Origin: Alphaproteobacteria bacterium
GTDB lineage: Bacteria; Pseudomonadota; Alphaproteobacteria; Rhizobiales; Aestuariivirgaceae
Assembly: GCA_028868695.1 (NCBI GenBank)
Contig: JAGWTZ010000001.1
Span: 61,912-125,911 of the forward strand
Direction: 5' to 3'
DNA: 64,000 nucleotides
Shown here: positions 53,068 to 61,881 of the stretch, piece after piece
Layout: each line of letters starts with the position of its first letter
How positions within the stretch are numbered: the first letter of the stretch is position 1
Position numbers and translations under genes: made by a program
The notes under the pieces: generated by a model
Databases searched by the model: none
What the model saw: the letters and a program-made list of their open reading frames with translations, nothing else
Told to the model about the DNA's origin: nothing

Positions 53068-53942
53068 AAACCCTTCCTCCGGGCCTTAGCGCCCATCTTC
53101 AATCCGGCCTCACCACGCTGTGCTATTGCTGGCGTTTGACCCTGGCTTCGGGCGAGAAGCTGGGCTTCACCGACCACGACCGCGCGCTGCAATTCGATGG
53201 CACCAGCTTTGAGGCCCAGGCGGGCTTCACCGCCAGCGAGATTGAAAGCGCGCTGGGCCTCAGCGTGGACAACCTTGAAGCCACGGGCGCGCTGTCCTCA
53301 ACGCAGCTTTCGGACACCCGCCTGAAGGCCGGGGATTTCGATAATGCACAGATCGAAATCTGGAGCGTGAACTGGCAGGATGTGAGCCAGCGTGTTCTTG
53401 AGCGCAAGGGCCATCTTGGCGAGGTGACTTACGGGCAAGGCGCCTTCAAGGCCGAGGTGCGCGGCCTCGCCCATCTTCTCAACCAGGTGAAGGGGCGGCT
53501 CTATCACTATGGCTGCGATGCCGGCTTTGCCGATGCGCGCTGCGGCGTGGCGGCGGCGTCTTTCACCGTGCCCGCCACAGTGACAGCCGTGGCAGAAGCG
53601 AGCCTGAGTGTCAGCGGCCTTGCGGGATTTGCCGATGACTGGTTCACCCGCGGGCAGGTGATCTTCCAAAGCGTGGCCAATATCGGCCGCACGCTGGCGG
53701 TGAAGCGCCACCGCAGCGGCATCTCCTCCGCGCGGTTTGATTTGTGGGCGGCGCCCAAATTCACCATCACGCCGGGCGAAAGCCTGAACGTCATTGCCGG
53801 CTGTGACAAGCAGCTTTCCACCTGCCGCGACAGGTTCGGCAATGCTGTCAACTTCCGCGGCTTTCCGCACATGCCCGGCAATGATTTCGTGATGGCCGTG
53901 GCATCGCAAAGCGACCCCAACAACAATGGCTTGAAGCGTTAG
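53064..53942 (+). CDS. GTA hub protein, DUF2163 (g13), with Cys4 site
   Basis: 292 residues. DUF2163 N-terminus (CYCWRLTLASGEKLGFTDHDRALQFDG) and C-terminus (CDKQLSTCRDRFGNAVNFRGFPHMPGND). Four cysteines, Cys151, Cys160, Cys247 and Cys254, are placed as in the lambda gpL-like hub domain that binds an Fe-S cluster. The hub caps the tail tip and holds the peptidase and megatron. Confidence 0.94.
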   Translation: MKTLPPGLSAHLQSGLTTLCYCWRLTLASGEKLGFTDHDRALQFDGTSFEAQAGFTASEIESALGLSVDNLEATGALSSTQLSDTRLKAGDFDNAQIEIWSVNWQDVSQRVLERKGHLGEVTYGQGAFKAEVRGLAHLLNQVKGRLYHYGCDAGFADARCGVAAASFTVPATVTAVAEASLSVSGLAGFADDWFTRGQVIFQSVANIGRTLAVKRHRSGISSARFDLWAAPKFTITPGESLNVIAGCDKQLSTCRDRFGNAVNFRGFPHMPGNDFVMAVASQSDPNNNGLKR

Positions 53943-53956
53943 AGCGCAAAACCGCA

Positions 53957-54385
53957 ATGCCCCATCCCAACACCCTCATTGCCCGGCAATGGCTGGGCAC
54001 GCCCTATCAGCATCAGGCCAGCCTGAAAGGCCTGGGCTGCGATTGCCTGGGCCTCATCCGCGGCGTGTGGCGCGAGCGCTTTGGCGCAGAGCCGGAAGCC
54101 GTGCCCGCCTATTCGCCCGATTGGGCCGAGGCTGGGCTGGAGGAAACGCTTGCCCATGCCGGCCGCCGCCATCTCATCGAAATTCCCAGTCTCGTGTTTG
54201 AAGAAGGCGATGTGCTGCTGTTCCGCTGGAAGCCGCATCTGCCCGCCAAGCATGCGGGCCTGGCCACCAGCCGCACCAGCATGATCCACGCCCAGGAAAG
54301 TGCTGCCGTTTGCGAGGTGCCGCTGAACAAGTGGTGGCTGGCGCGGCTGGCCTTTGCCTTCCGTTTTCCTGAAAGCATCGCCTGA
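53957..54385 (+). CDS. GTA tail peptidase, NlpC/P60 type (g14)
   Basis: 142 residues. Catalytic Cys30 in GCDCLGLIRG, His99 in KHAGLAT, and His111 in MIHAQ form the NlpC/P60 triad. It is expected to cut peptidoglycan stem peptides when the particle delivers DNA. Stop and next start share one base (TGATG). Confidence 0.94.
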   Translation: MPHPNTLIARQWLGTPYQHQASLKGLGCDCLGLIRGVWRERFGAEPEAVPAYSPDWAEAGLEETLAHAGRRHLIEIPSLVFEEGDVLLFRWKPHLPAKHAGLATSRTSMIHAQESAAVCEVPLNKWWLARLAFAFRFPESIA

Positions 54386-57300
54386 TGGCCACAGTCGTTC
54401 TCCAATATGCCGGCGCAGCCTTGGGCACGCTGCTCGGCGGCCCCTTGGGCGGGGTGATCGGCCGCGCCCTGGGCGGCCTTGCCGGCGCCGAGCTTGACCA
54501 GGCGCTGTTCGGCGGCGGCCAGAACCGCGAAGGCCCGCGCCTTTCGAGCCTGCAGGTGATGGCCTCTGAGGAAGGCGCACCCATCCCCGTCACCTATGGC
54601 CGCATGCGCATTGCCGGGCAGGTGATCTGGGCCACCAACCTGCTGGAAGTGGCCAGCACCTCTGCGGCGGGCGGCAAGGGCCTGCCCGCGGGCCCCACCA
54701 CCACAAGCTATTCCTATTTCGCCAACTTCGCCGTGGGCCTTTGCGAAGGGCCGATCACCGGGCTTGGCCGTGCCTGGGCCGATGGCAAGGAGATTGACCT
54801 TGAAACCCTTTCGCCGCGCATCTATCTGGGCAGCGAAACCCAGACACCCGACAGCCTGATCTCCGCCACCCAGGGCAGCGCCAACGCCCCCGCCTACCGC
54901 GGCCTTGCCTATGTGGTGTTTGAGCGCCTGCCTCTCGCCAATTTCGGCAACCGCTTGCCGCAGCTTTCCTTCGAAGTCTTCGCCAAGGGCAATGACGTGG
55001 CCGATCTGGTGCAGGCGGTGAATGTGATCCCCGGCGCCACCGAGTTTGGCTATGACACCACGCTCATCACGCGCAACGCCGGGCCGGGGGTGACGCAAAG
55101 CGAAAACACCCATGCCTCGGCCAGCCGCAGCGATTGGTCTGTGTCCATGGACCAGTTGCAGGCCTCCTGCAGCAATGTGGCCATGGCCTCGCTGGTGGTG
55201 GCCTGGTTCGGAACGGATTTGCGCTGCGGCCAGTGCCAGCTTCTGCCCGGCGTTGAAAGCGCCAGCAAGGTGACAACGGGTGCTGCCTGGCAGGTGGGCG
55301 GCCTTTCGCGCAGCGGCGCCCATGTGGTGAGCCAGGTCAATGGCCAGGCGGCCTATGGCGGAACACCGTCGGATGCCTCGGTGCTGCATGCGATCGCCGA
55401 CCTCAAGGCCCGCGGCCTGAAGGTGATGGTCAATCCCTTCATCCTGATGGACATTCCCGCCGGCAATGCACTGCCGGACCCCTATGGCGGCGCGGCACAA
55501 GCGGGTTTTCCCTGGCGCGGGCGCATCACCGCCAGCAAGGCGCCGGGCGTGGCAGGCTCCCCCGACAAGACGGCAGCCGCCGCAGCAGAACTTGCCAGCT
55601 TCATCGGCACCGCGCTGCCCAGCCATTTCACGGCAGGGGCTGACACCGTGCTCTATTCCGGCCCTGCCGAGTGGAGCTATCGCCGCATGATCCTGCATCA
55701 TGCCAAGCTCTGCGCGCTGGCAGGCGGAGTGGACGCCTTTCTGATCGGCAGCGAATTGCGCGGGCTGACCACCTTGCGCTCCGCCGCCGGCACCTATCCC
55801 TTCGTGGCGGCCTTGCAGGCGCTGGCCGCCGATGTGAAGGCCATCCTGCCGGGCGCCAAGGTTTCCTATGCCGCCGATTGGAGCGAGTATTTCGGCCACC
55901 AGCCTCAGGATGGCTCGCATGATATCTATTTCCATCTTGACCCGCTCTGGGCCTCGCCAGCGATCGACTTCATCGGCATCGACAACTATGCGCCGCTGAG
56001 CGATTGGCGCGATGGCACGGCGCATCTCGACGTTCAGGCGGGCGCTGCCAGCATTTATGACCAGGCCTATCTGCAATCGCGCGTGCTGGGCGGGGAGGGC
56101 TATGACTGGTTCTACGCCTCGGCGGCAGACCGCACCGCGCAAATCCGCACGCCCATCGCCGATGGTGCTTACGGCAAGCCTTGGGTATTCCGACCCAAGG
56201 ATGTGAAAGGCTGGTGGGCCAATGCGCATGTGAACCGCCCCGGCGGCGTGGAGGCCGCTGCCGCCACAGGCTGGGTGCCGCAATCAAAACCCATCTGGTT
56301 CACCGAGCTGGGCTGCCCGGCGATTGACAAGGGCACCAACCAGCCCAACCAGTTTTTCGACGCCAAGTCTTCCGAGAGCGGCTGGCCATATTTTTCTGGC
56401 GGCCAGCAGGATGACCAGATCCAGCAGGCCTACATCAACGCGGTGGCGGGCTTCTGGTCTGGCACTCAAAATCCTGTCTCGGCTGTTTATGGCGCGCCGA
56501 TGCTGGATACCTCGCGCCTGTTCCATTGGTGTTGGGATGCCAGGCCCTATCCCGCTTTTCCCGGCCGCACTGATGTGTGGGGCGATGCCGCCAACTATGC
56601 CCGCGGCCACTGGCTCAATGGCCGCATCGGTGGTGTGGACCTCGGCCACCTGATTGCAGCGCTTGCCGCACGCTTTGGCTTCACCGCGGTGGATGTGGGC
56701 GCGGTTGAAGGGCAGGTGGATGGCTTCGTGCTGGACAGGCCAATGTCGGCGCGTGATGCGCTCGAGACTCTGCTGCAAGCCTTCGCCACTGATGCAGTCG
56801 AATCCTCCGGCCTGTTGAAATTCACCAGCCGCCGCCGGGCAAGGCCGCTGTTGCTCGCTCCGTCCGATCTGGTGGAAGATGAGAAGGGCGCGGCCATCAT
56901 TTCGCGCCAGCGCGCCCAGGAGACGGACCTGCCCGTGGCCTTGCATGTGGGCTATCTTAAAAGCGGCCTGGATTACCGGCAGGCGGCCGTGGCGCAGCAG
57001 CGGGGCGGCACATCGGGCAAAAAGGAAATCTCGCTGGCGCTGGCCGCGGCACTGGCCCAGCCCGCCGCTCAGCAGCGCGCCGATGTGCTGCTGGCGGAAA
57101 GCTGGGCAGCGCGCGAAACCGCAAGCTTCACCCTGCCGCCGCATCTTGCCGCTGTGGAGCCGGGCGATGTGCTGAGTGCCGATGGCGCGCTGTGGCGCGT
57201 GAAGACTCTCACCGCCGGAACCGCCCGCAAGGTGGAGGCGCTGGCCCATGACCCGGCCTGCTATGACCCGCCACCCGCCCCGTTGCGCGGTGTATCCAGC

Positions 57301-58248
57301 GCGGCGCCAGCGGTGTTCGGCCCAGCCGACGCGGTGATCATGGATTTGGCCACTGCCATCACCGGCCAGGCAGCGCCCTGGATCGCCGCGCAAGCCAGCC
57401 CCTGGCCGGGCAACCTGGCGCTGTTCAGGCAGACTGGAAACGCAAGCTTCACGCTGAACACCTTGCTGCCGCAGCAAGCCACGCTGGCCCGAAGCCTGAC
57501 GGCGCTGGCCGCTGGCCTGACTGACCGCATTGACTACACCCAAACGCTGGATGTGCAGATGCGCAGCGGCGCGTTGAGTTCCGTGAGCACCGAGCAACTG
57601 CTGAACGGCGCAAACCTCGCTGCCCTTGGCAATGCAGACACGGGCTTTGAGCTGCTGCAATTCCAGAACGCCATTCTTGTGGGCGCCAATGTGTATCGCT
57701 TGTCAGGGCTGCTGCGGGCGCAGGCGGGCTCAGGCCCCGAGATGCTGGCCGCGCGTGCGGCGGGGCAGGATTTTGTTCAGCTCAACGCCGCAGTCAGGCA
57801 GGCGGTGATGACCACTGCCGAAGCCGGGCAGGGCGCAAGCTGGCGGCTGGGCCCACCGCAATTGGATTATGGCAGTGCGGCCTATCTTGCCCTGCAATCC
57901 CCGGCAACGCTGAAGGCGCTGCGCCCGCTGGCACCGGCCCAGATCAAGCTGGCGCGGGACCCGGCCGGTTTGCTGATCAGTTGGATCCGCCGCACCCGCA
58001 TCAATGGCGATAGCTGGGAACTGGCCGAAGTGCCGTTGGGCGAGGATGTGGAGAGCTATCAGCTCACCATTCTGGCGGGCGGCGTGGTGAAGCGCAGCCT
58101 CGCCACTTCGCAACCTGTCTATCTCTATGCCAGCGCCGATATCGCAGCCGACTTCGGCGCAATGCCCGCAAGCCTCACGCTGCGCGTGGCGCAGGTGAGT
58201 GCTGCCTATGGCGCGGGCGCCATTCTTGAAAGGACAGTGAATGTCTAG
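54385..58248 (+). CDS. GTA megatron / host-specificity protein with TIM-barrel-like domain (g15)
   Basis: 1287 residues, close to RcGTA g15. The N-terminal ~430 residues hold a membrane-active-looking Gly/Ala-rich start (AGAALGTLLGGPLGGVIGRALGGLAG) and tail-tip folds. The TIM-barrel/glycoside-hydrolase-like domain follows (IDFIGIDNYAPLSDW, WFTELGCPAIDKGTNQPNQF, YDWFYASAADR). The C-terminal part (about 800-1287) is the phage tail-protein module. It forms the central tail fibre/spike and probably helps cross the envelope. Confidence 0.95.
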   Translation: MATVVLQYAGAALGTLLGGPLGGVIGRALGGLAGAELDQALFGGGQNREGPRLSSLQVMASEEGAPIPVTYGRMRIAGQVIWATNLLEVASTSAAGGKGLPAGPTTTSYSYFANFAVGLCEGPITGLGRAWADGKEIDLETLSPRIYLGSETQTPDSLISATQGSANAPAYRGLAYVVFERLPLANFGNRLPQLSFEVFAKGNDVADLVQAVNVIPGATEFGYDTTLITRNAGPGVTQSENTHASASRSDWSVSMDQLQASCSNVAMASLVVAWFGTDLRCGQCQLLPGVESASKVTTGAAWQVGGLSRSGAHVVSQVNGQAAYGGTPSDASVLHAIADLKARGLKVMVNPFILMDIPAGNALPDPYGGAAQAGFPWRGRITASKAPGVAGSPDKTAAAAAELASFIGTALPSHFTAGADTVLYSGPAEWSYRRMILHHAKLCALAGGVDAFLIGSELRGLTTLRSAAGTYPFVAALQALAADVKAILPGAKVSYAADWSEYFGHQPQDGSHDIYFHLDPLWASPAIDFIGIDNYAPLSDWRDGTAHLDVQAGAASIYDQAYLQSRVLGGEGYDWFYASAADRTAQIRTPIADGAYGKPWVFRPKDVKGWWANAHVNRPGGVEAAAATGWVPQSKPIWFTELGCPAIDKGTNQPNQFFDAKSSESGWPYFSGGQQDDQIQQAYINAVAGFWSGTQNPVSAVYGAPMLDTSRLFHWCWDARPYPAFPGRTDVWGDAANYARGHWLNGRIGGVDLGHLIAALAARFGFTAVDVGAVEGQVDGFVLDRPMSARDALETLLQAFATDAVESSGLLKFTSRRRARPLLLAPSDLVEDEKGAAIISRQRAQETDLPVALHVGYLKSGLDYRQAAVAQQRGGTSGKKEISLALAAALAQPAAQQRADVLLAESWAARETASFTLPPHLAAVEPGDVLSADGALWRVKTLTAGTARKVEALAHDPACYDPPPAPLRGVSSAAPAVFGPADAVIMDLATAITGQAAPWIAAQASPWPGNLALFRQTGNASFTLNTLLPQQATLARSLTALAAGLTDRIDYTQTLDVQMRSGALSSVSTEQLLNGANLAALGNADTGFELLQFQNAILVGANVYRLSGLLRAQAGSGPEMLAARAAGQDFVQLNAAVRQAVMTTAEAGQGASWRLGPPQLDYGSAAYLALQSPATLKALRPLAPAQIKLARDPAGLLISWIRRTRINGDSWELAEVPLGEDVESYQLTILAGGVVKRSLATSQPVYLYASADIAADFGAMPASLTLRVAQVSAAYGAGAILERTVNV

Positions 58249-59371
58249 CTCCCCCAATCTCGCGCTGCCTTACATTGCCGCCAGCCAGGCGCAAAAGCAC
58301 GTGACCCACAATGACGCGGTGGCGTTGCTGGATGGCCTGCTGCAGCTTTCGGTGATCTCGCGCAGCCTTGCCACGCCACCCGCCAGCTTTGCCGATGGCA
58401 ACCGCTTCCTTGTGGCCGCCAGCCCCAGCGGCGATTGGGTCGGGCAGGCAGGCATGATCGCCCTGCGCAATGCCGGGCAGTGGCAGTTCCTCACCCCGCG
58501 CAAGGGCTTTGTGCTGTGGGTGGAGGCCGAAAGCCTGCTGCTGGTTTTCGACGGCGTGAATTGGGCGCCGCCGCCACCACCTCAGGCCTTGCAGAACCTC
58601 ACGCTGCTTGGCGTCAACGCCACGGCTGATGCCACCAACAAGCTGGCCGTGAGTTCCGCGGCAGCCCTGTTCAGCCATGTGGGCAATGGCGTGCAGGTGA
58701 AGCTCAACAAGAACGCGGCGGGTGATACCGCGAGCCTGCTCTATCAAACCGGATTCTCCGGCCGCGCCGAACTGGGCACGGCGGGTGACGATGGCTTCCA
58801 CCTCAAGGTCAGCGCCGATGGCGCGGCCTGGAAAGAGGCCCTGGTGGTGGATGCCGCCACCGGTCTCGCCAAGGCCTATGCCGACCCGGCAACGGCCCTG
58901 GGCCTTGCCACCAAGCAATATGTCGATGCCGGCACCAATGGCATTGCCAATGCAAGGCTGGCCCCCATGCCCGCCGCCACGCTGAAGGGCAACAGCACCG
59001 GCACCTCCGCCACACCCGCCGACCTCACCGTGGCGCAGGTGAAGGCGTTGTTGGCGCTTTCCACAGCCGACGTGAGCGGCCTCGGCGCGCTGGCATCAGC
59101 GTCGGCCGTGAACCTTGCCACGCAAACAACAGGCACGTTGCAGGCTGCGCAATTCGGAACACTGAGCGGCGACGTGGTGAACACCGGCTTTGCCGTCACC
59201 ATTGCCGCCAATGCCATCACCAATGCAAAGGCGGCGCCCATGCCGGCCATGAGCTTCAAGGCCAACGCGACGGCAAGCGCCGCCAGCCCGCAAGACCTGG
59301 GCCTGCAGCAAATGCAGGCCGCCCTCAATCTCGCGGGCCTCACGGCCGCGCGCCACCTGATCATGAATTGA
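58241..59371 (+). CDS. DUF2793 tail fibre/spike-like protein
   Basis: 376 residues. The N-terminal DUF2793 domain (NLALPYIAASQAQKHVTHNDAVALLDGLLQLSV, FLTPRKGFVLWVEAESLLLVFDGVNW) covers about 1-110. A fibre-like part follows, with two diverged copies of one module: about 234-273 (IANARLAPMPAATLKGNSTG) and about 325-365 (ITNAKAAPMPAMSFKANATA). DUF2793 occurs in receptor-binding or surface proteins of GTAs and phages. It overlaps g15 by 8 bp. Confidence 0.85.
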   Translation: MSSSPNLALPYIAASQAQKHVTHNDAVALLDGLLQLSVISRSLATPPASFADGNRFLVAASPSGDWVGQAGMIALRNAGQWQFLTPRKGFVLWVEAESLLLVFDGVNWAPPPPPQALQNLTLLGVNATADATNKLAVSSAAALFSHVGNGVQVKLNKNAAGDTASLLYQTGFSGRAELGTAGDDGFHLKVSADGAAWKEALVVDAATGLAKAYADPATALGLATKQYVDAGTNGIANARLAPMPAATLKGNSTGTSATPADLTVAQVKALLALSTADVSGLGALASASAVNLATQTTGTLQAAQFGTLSGDVVNTGFAVTIAANAITNAKAAPMPAMSFKANATASAASPQDLGLQQMQAALNLAGLTAARHLIMN

Positions 59372-59384
59372 AAGGACCCTTCCC

Positions 59385-59810
59385 ATGGCAGCCAACACAG
59401 CCCCCATCTTTTCCGCCCAAGGCTCATTGCAATGGACAGCACCCGGCCTCACCGCCGCCAACACGGCGATGGACGGCACCGGAACTGTTACGGCAGTTGC
59501 AACCGGCAACGCGGCAGGCAATGCCGCCGGCAATTTCATCCAGAAGGTCATTGCCCGTCCGCTGGGCACCAATGCGGCTTCGGTCCTGCGCCTCTTCCTG
59601 AACAATGGCAGCACCAATGCCACCGCCGCCAACAATGCCTTGCTGGCTGAGGTCTCCCTCCCGGCCACCACGCTGTCACAGGCCGCGGCCATGACTGGCA
59701 TTGAGGTGCCGCTGAATCTCGCCCTGCCGCCGGGCTACAAGATCAACGCGGCAATCGGCACCACTGTTGCGGCGGGCTGGATGCTGACAGCTGTGGGCGG
59801 GCAATACTGA
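59385..59810 (+). CDS. Putative particle structural protein
   Basis: 141 residues, Ala/Asn/Thr-rich and strand-like (FSAQGSLQWTAPGLTAANTAMDGTGTVTAVATGNAAGNAAGNFIQKV, LRLFLNNGSTNATAANN, YKINAAIGTTVAAGWMLTAVGG). Proteins of this look lie among phage fibre genes. No signal or TM. It shares one base with the next gene, so expression is coupled. Confidence 0.65.
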   Translation: MAANTAPIFSAQGSLQWTAPGLTAANTAMDGTGTVTAVATGNAAGNAAGNFIQKVIARPLGTNAASVLRLFLNNGSTNATAANNALLAEVSLPATTLSQAAAMTGIEVPLNLALPPGYKINAAIGTTVAAGWMLTAVGGQY

Positions 59811-60712
59811 TGCTGGACCTTTCCCACTTTCCCAGCGCCATGAACGGGGCGGATGTGCAAATCTTCCGCGCCACCGGCCAGCAGGGCGATTTCCAGACCT
59901 GGGCCAAGCCGCGCGGCAAGTGCTTCGTGGCCTTCTTCGTGATCGGCGGCGGCGCAGGCGGAGGCGGCGGCTTCAGCCGCGCTGCGGGAGCTGCCGGTGG
60001 CGGCGGAAGTGGCGGCGGGGGCGGCGGCTTTGCCGCACTCTCCCTTCCGGCCTGGGCCGTGCCGGACACGGTTTATCTCTCGATTGGCGCTGGCGGCGCA
60101 GGCGGGGTCGCAGGTGCAGCCGGAAGCGTTGGTCTGCAAACCATCATTGGCCGCGCGGCCTTGGGCGCTTCCACCAGCACGCTTCTCACTTCCCATGCCT
60201 CGAACCCCACGCCGGGCAACCCCGGCAGCGGCACGGCGGGCGGGACAGGCGTGGCGGGCGGCACGGCATCAACGCGCTATCTCTATTCCGGGCCCTGCCT
60301 CTCTTTCATGGCCAATGCCGGCGGCGGTGGCGTGGCTGGGGGTGCCCAAACCGGCGCTGCTGGCACCGGCATCACTGTCTCGCAGTGGACTGCGGGCGGC
60401 ACGGGCGGCGGCGGCGCCACCACAACGGATTTTGCCGGCGGCGCCTACACCGGCGATGGCCTGCTGGTGCCCAATCTCGCGGGTGGGGCCGCGGCAGGCG
60501 GGCGCGGCGCGGATGGCTTTGAACTTTCAGCCGCTGGCCTGTGGCTGCCGCTCGGCCTGCCCGGCACGGGCGGCGGTTCCAACAATGCCGGCATTGGCGG
60601 GGCAGGCGGCAATGGCGCGCTGGGCTGCGGCGGTGGCGGCGGTGGTGCCGGCGTGACCGGTGGCGCAGGCGGGCGCGGCGGTGATGGCCTTGCCGTTGTG
60701 ATGTGCTGGTGA
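59810..60712 (+). CDS. Glycine-rich tail fibre / adhesin-like protein
   Basis: 300 residues. Ordered N-terminus (LDLSHFPSAMNGADVQIFRATGQQGDFQTWAKPRGKCFVAFFVIGGG), then repeated glycine-rich segments (AGGGGSGGGGGGF, GAGGAGGVAGAAG, GGTGGGG, GGAGGNGALGCGGGGGGAG) separated by short non-repetitive loops. It ends GGRGGDGLAVVMCW, as do several phage glycine-rich fibre-tip proteins. A polyglycine-II packing of the kind seen in T-even gp38 adhesins is possible. Confidence 0.7.
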   Translation: MLDLSHFPSAMNGADVQIFRATGQQGDFQTWAKPRGKCFVAFFVIGGGAGGGGGFSRAAGAAGGGGSGGGGGGFAALSLPAWAVPDTVYLSIGAGGAGGVAGAAGSVGLQTIIGRAALGASTSTLLTSHASNPTPGNPGSGTAGGTGVAGGTASTRYLYSGPCLSFMANAGGGGVAGGAQTGAAGTGITVSQWTAGGTGGGGATTTDFAGGAYTGDGLLVPNLAGGAAAGGRGADGFELSAAGLWLPLGLPGTGGGSNNAGIGGAGGNGALGCGGGGGGAGVTGGAGGRGGDGLAVVMCW

Positions 60713-60716
60713 TGCC

Positions 60717-60935
60717 ATGACATCCATTGAACGCGAGCTCGGCAATTTGCAGGCCCGCATGGAAACCGTCGAGGGCGCGCTGCATGCCATGCGTGATGAT
60801 GTGCGCGAACTGCGTGATGCGCTGCTGGCGGCGCGCAGCGGCTGGCGCCTTCTCGTGTTGGCCATGAGCCTCGCCACATCCTTCGGCGCTGTTCTCGATC
60901 ACTACCTGCCGCTGCTGGCAGGCTTCAAAGGCTAG
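60717..60935 (+). CDS. Small coiled-coil/TM protein, XhlA-like, possible holin accessory
   Basis: 72 residues: an N-terminal coiled coil (IERELGNLQARMETVEGALHAMRDDVRELRDALLAAR) and one C-terminal membrane segment (LLVLAMSLATSFGAVLDHYLPLLAG). This is the layout of XhlA-like proteins found beside lysis genes. It lies 9 bp upstream of the M15 endolysin gene. Confidence 0.6.
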   Translation: MTSIERELGNLQARMETVEGALHAMRDDVRELRDALLAARSGWRLLVLAMSLATSFGAVLDHYLPLLAGFKG

Positions 60936-60943
60936 GAGACTTC

Positions 60944-61414
60944 ATGACAATTTGGCCAACCCAAGCCGGAGCCGATGGCTTCTATGGCAACCCCCGTGGC
61001 CGCAATGGCGGACCTTCCTGGCTGTGGGAGGTGAAGAGCCTCGTCCACCTCACCCCGCCCTTTGCCATGCATTATGGCGGGCAGCCGGTTTCAAGTTTCC
61101 GCATTCACCGCGCCTGCGCCGCAAGCCTGGGCCGCGTGCTGGCCGCCATTCACGATGCGGCGGGCAGGGACCAGGCCACGCTCGATGCCTGGGGCGTTTC
61201 CACCTTTGGCGGCAGCTATAACTTCCGCCTGAAGCGCAACTCCAACACCCTTTCAATGCATGCCTATGGCTGCGCGCTTGACCTGGCGCCGGAGCGCTTC
61301 CCCATGGGCCGCAGCAAGCCCACTTTCTGTGCGCCCGTGCTCAAGGCCTTTGCCGATGAAGGCTGGGTGAACCTGGAGCATGACCGGATGCACTTTCAGG
61401 CCGCGCGCCTTTGA
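60944..61414 (+). CDS. M15 peptidase-type endolysin
   Basis: 156 residues. The zinc site of M15A peptidases is complete: His106 and Asp113 in SMHAYGCALD, and His150 with Glu145 in NLEHDRMHF. No signal peptide, as expected for a holin-dependent endolysin. It should cut the peptidoglycan cross-bridge to release particles. The neighbours are holin- and spanin-like genes. Confidence 0.88.
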   Translation: MTIWPTQAGADGFYGNPRGRNGGPSWLWEVKSLVHLTPPFAMHYGGQPVSSFRIHRACAASLGRVLAAIHDAAGRDQATLDAWGVSTFGGSYNFRLKRNSNTLSMHAYGCALDLAPERFPMGRSKPTFCAPVLKAFADEGWVNLEHDRMHFQAARL

Positions 61415-61474
61415 GCGCCGGCCTTGCCCCTTTCCGCGCCGGACGGCTTCCGGCCCCAATGACAAGAGGTGATT

Positions 61475-61654
61475 ATGAACAATGACATGATTGGCGGCGT
61501 GATCCGCGCCATCCTTCCGCCCGTGCTGGCCTTTCTGGTGGGCCGCGGCACGCTGCCCTCGGGTGACTATGGCGGCGTGGTGACGGCACTTGTGGCGCTG
61601 GCCACGGCGCTCTGGTCCATCCGCACCAACCAAACCGGAAAGACGATTGCGTGA
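61475..61654 (+). CDS. Small two-TM holin-like protein
   Basis: 59 residues from ATG 61475 (AAGAGGTG upstream). Two hydrophobic stretches (GGVIRAILPPVLAFLVGRG and YGGVVTALVALATALWSI) with a charged tail, resembling the Pam3-gp28-type putative holins. It follows the endolysin gene by 60 bp and overlaps the next gene as GTGA. Confidence 0.7.
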   Translation: MNNDMIGGVIRAILPPVLAFLVGRGTLPSGDYGGVVTALVALATALWSIRTNQTGKTIA

Positions 61655-61881
61655 GCCTCGCCGCGCTCATCCTCGAAATCCTCGCGGCGCTGGGCAGGCT
61701 TTTCAGTTTGCGCAGTGCCGCGCAGGCCTCGGAGCGCGAGCGCCAGCTGGGGGCCGCCCTGCAACGCGAGAAGGACATGCAAGATGAAGAACGGCGCATA
61801 TCTGCTGCCGCCCGCGCTGGCCTTGATGCTGGCGGGCTGCGTGGCCCGGCCGACCCCCTTGACCGTGACGCCGCAACCTGA
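61651..61881 (+). CDS. Putative inner-membrane spanin (Rz-like)
   Basis: 76 residues from GTG 61651. N-terminal hydrophobic segment (SLAALILEILAALGRLFSL), then a charged helical stretch (QASERERQLGAALQREKDMQDEERRISAAAR) like the periplasmic coiled coil of i-spanins. Short for an Rz. Its last ~98 bp overlap the lipoprotein gene in another frame, the classic Rz/Rz1 arrangement. Confidence 0.6.
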   Translation: MSLAALILEILAALGRLFSLRSAAQASERERQLGAALQREKDMQDEERRISAAARAGLDAGGLRGPADPLDRDAAT

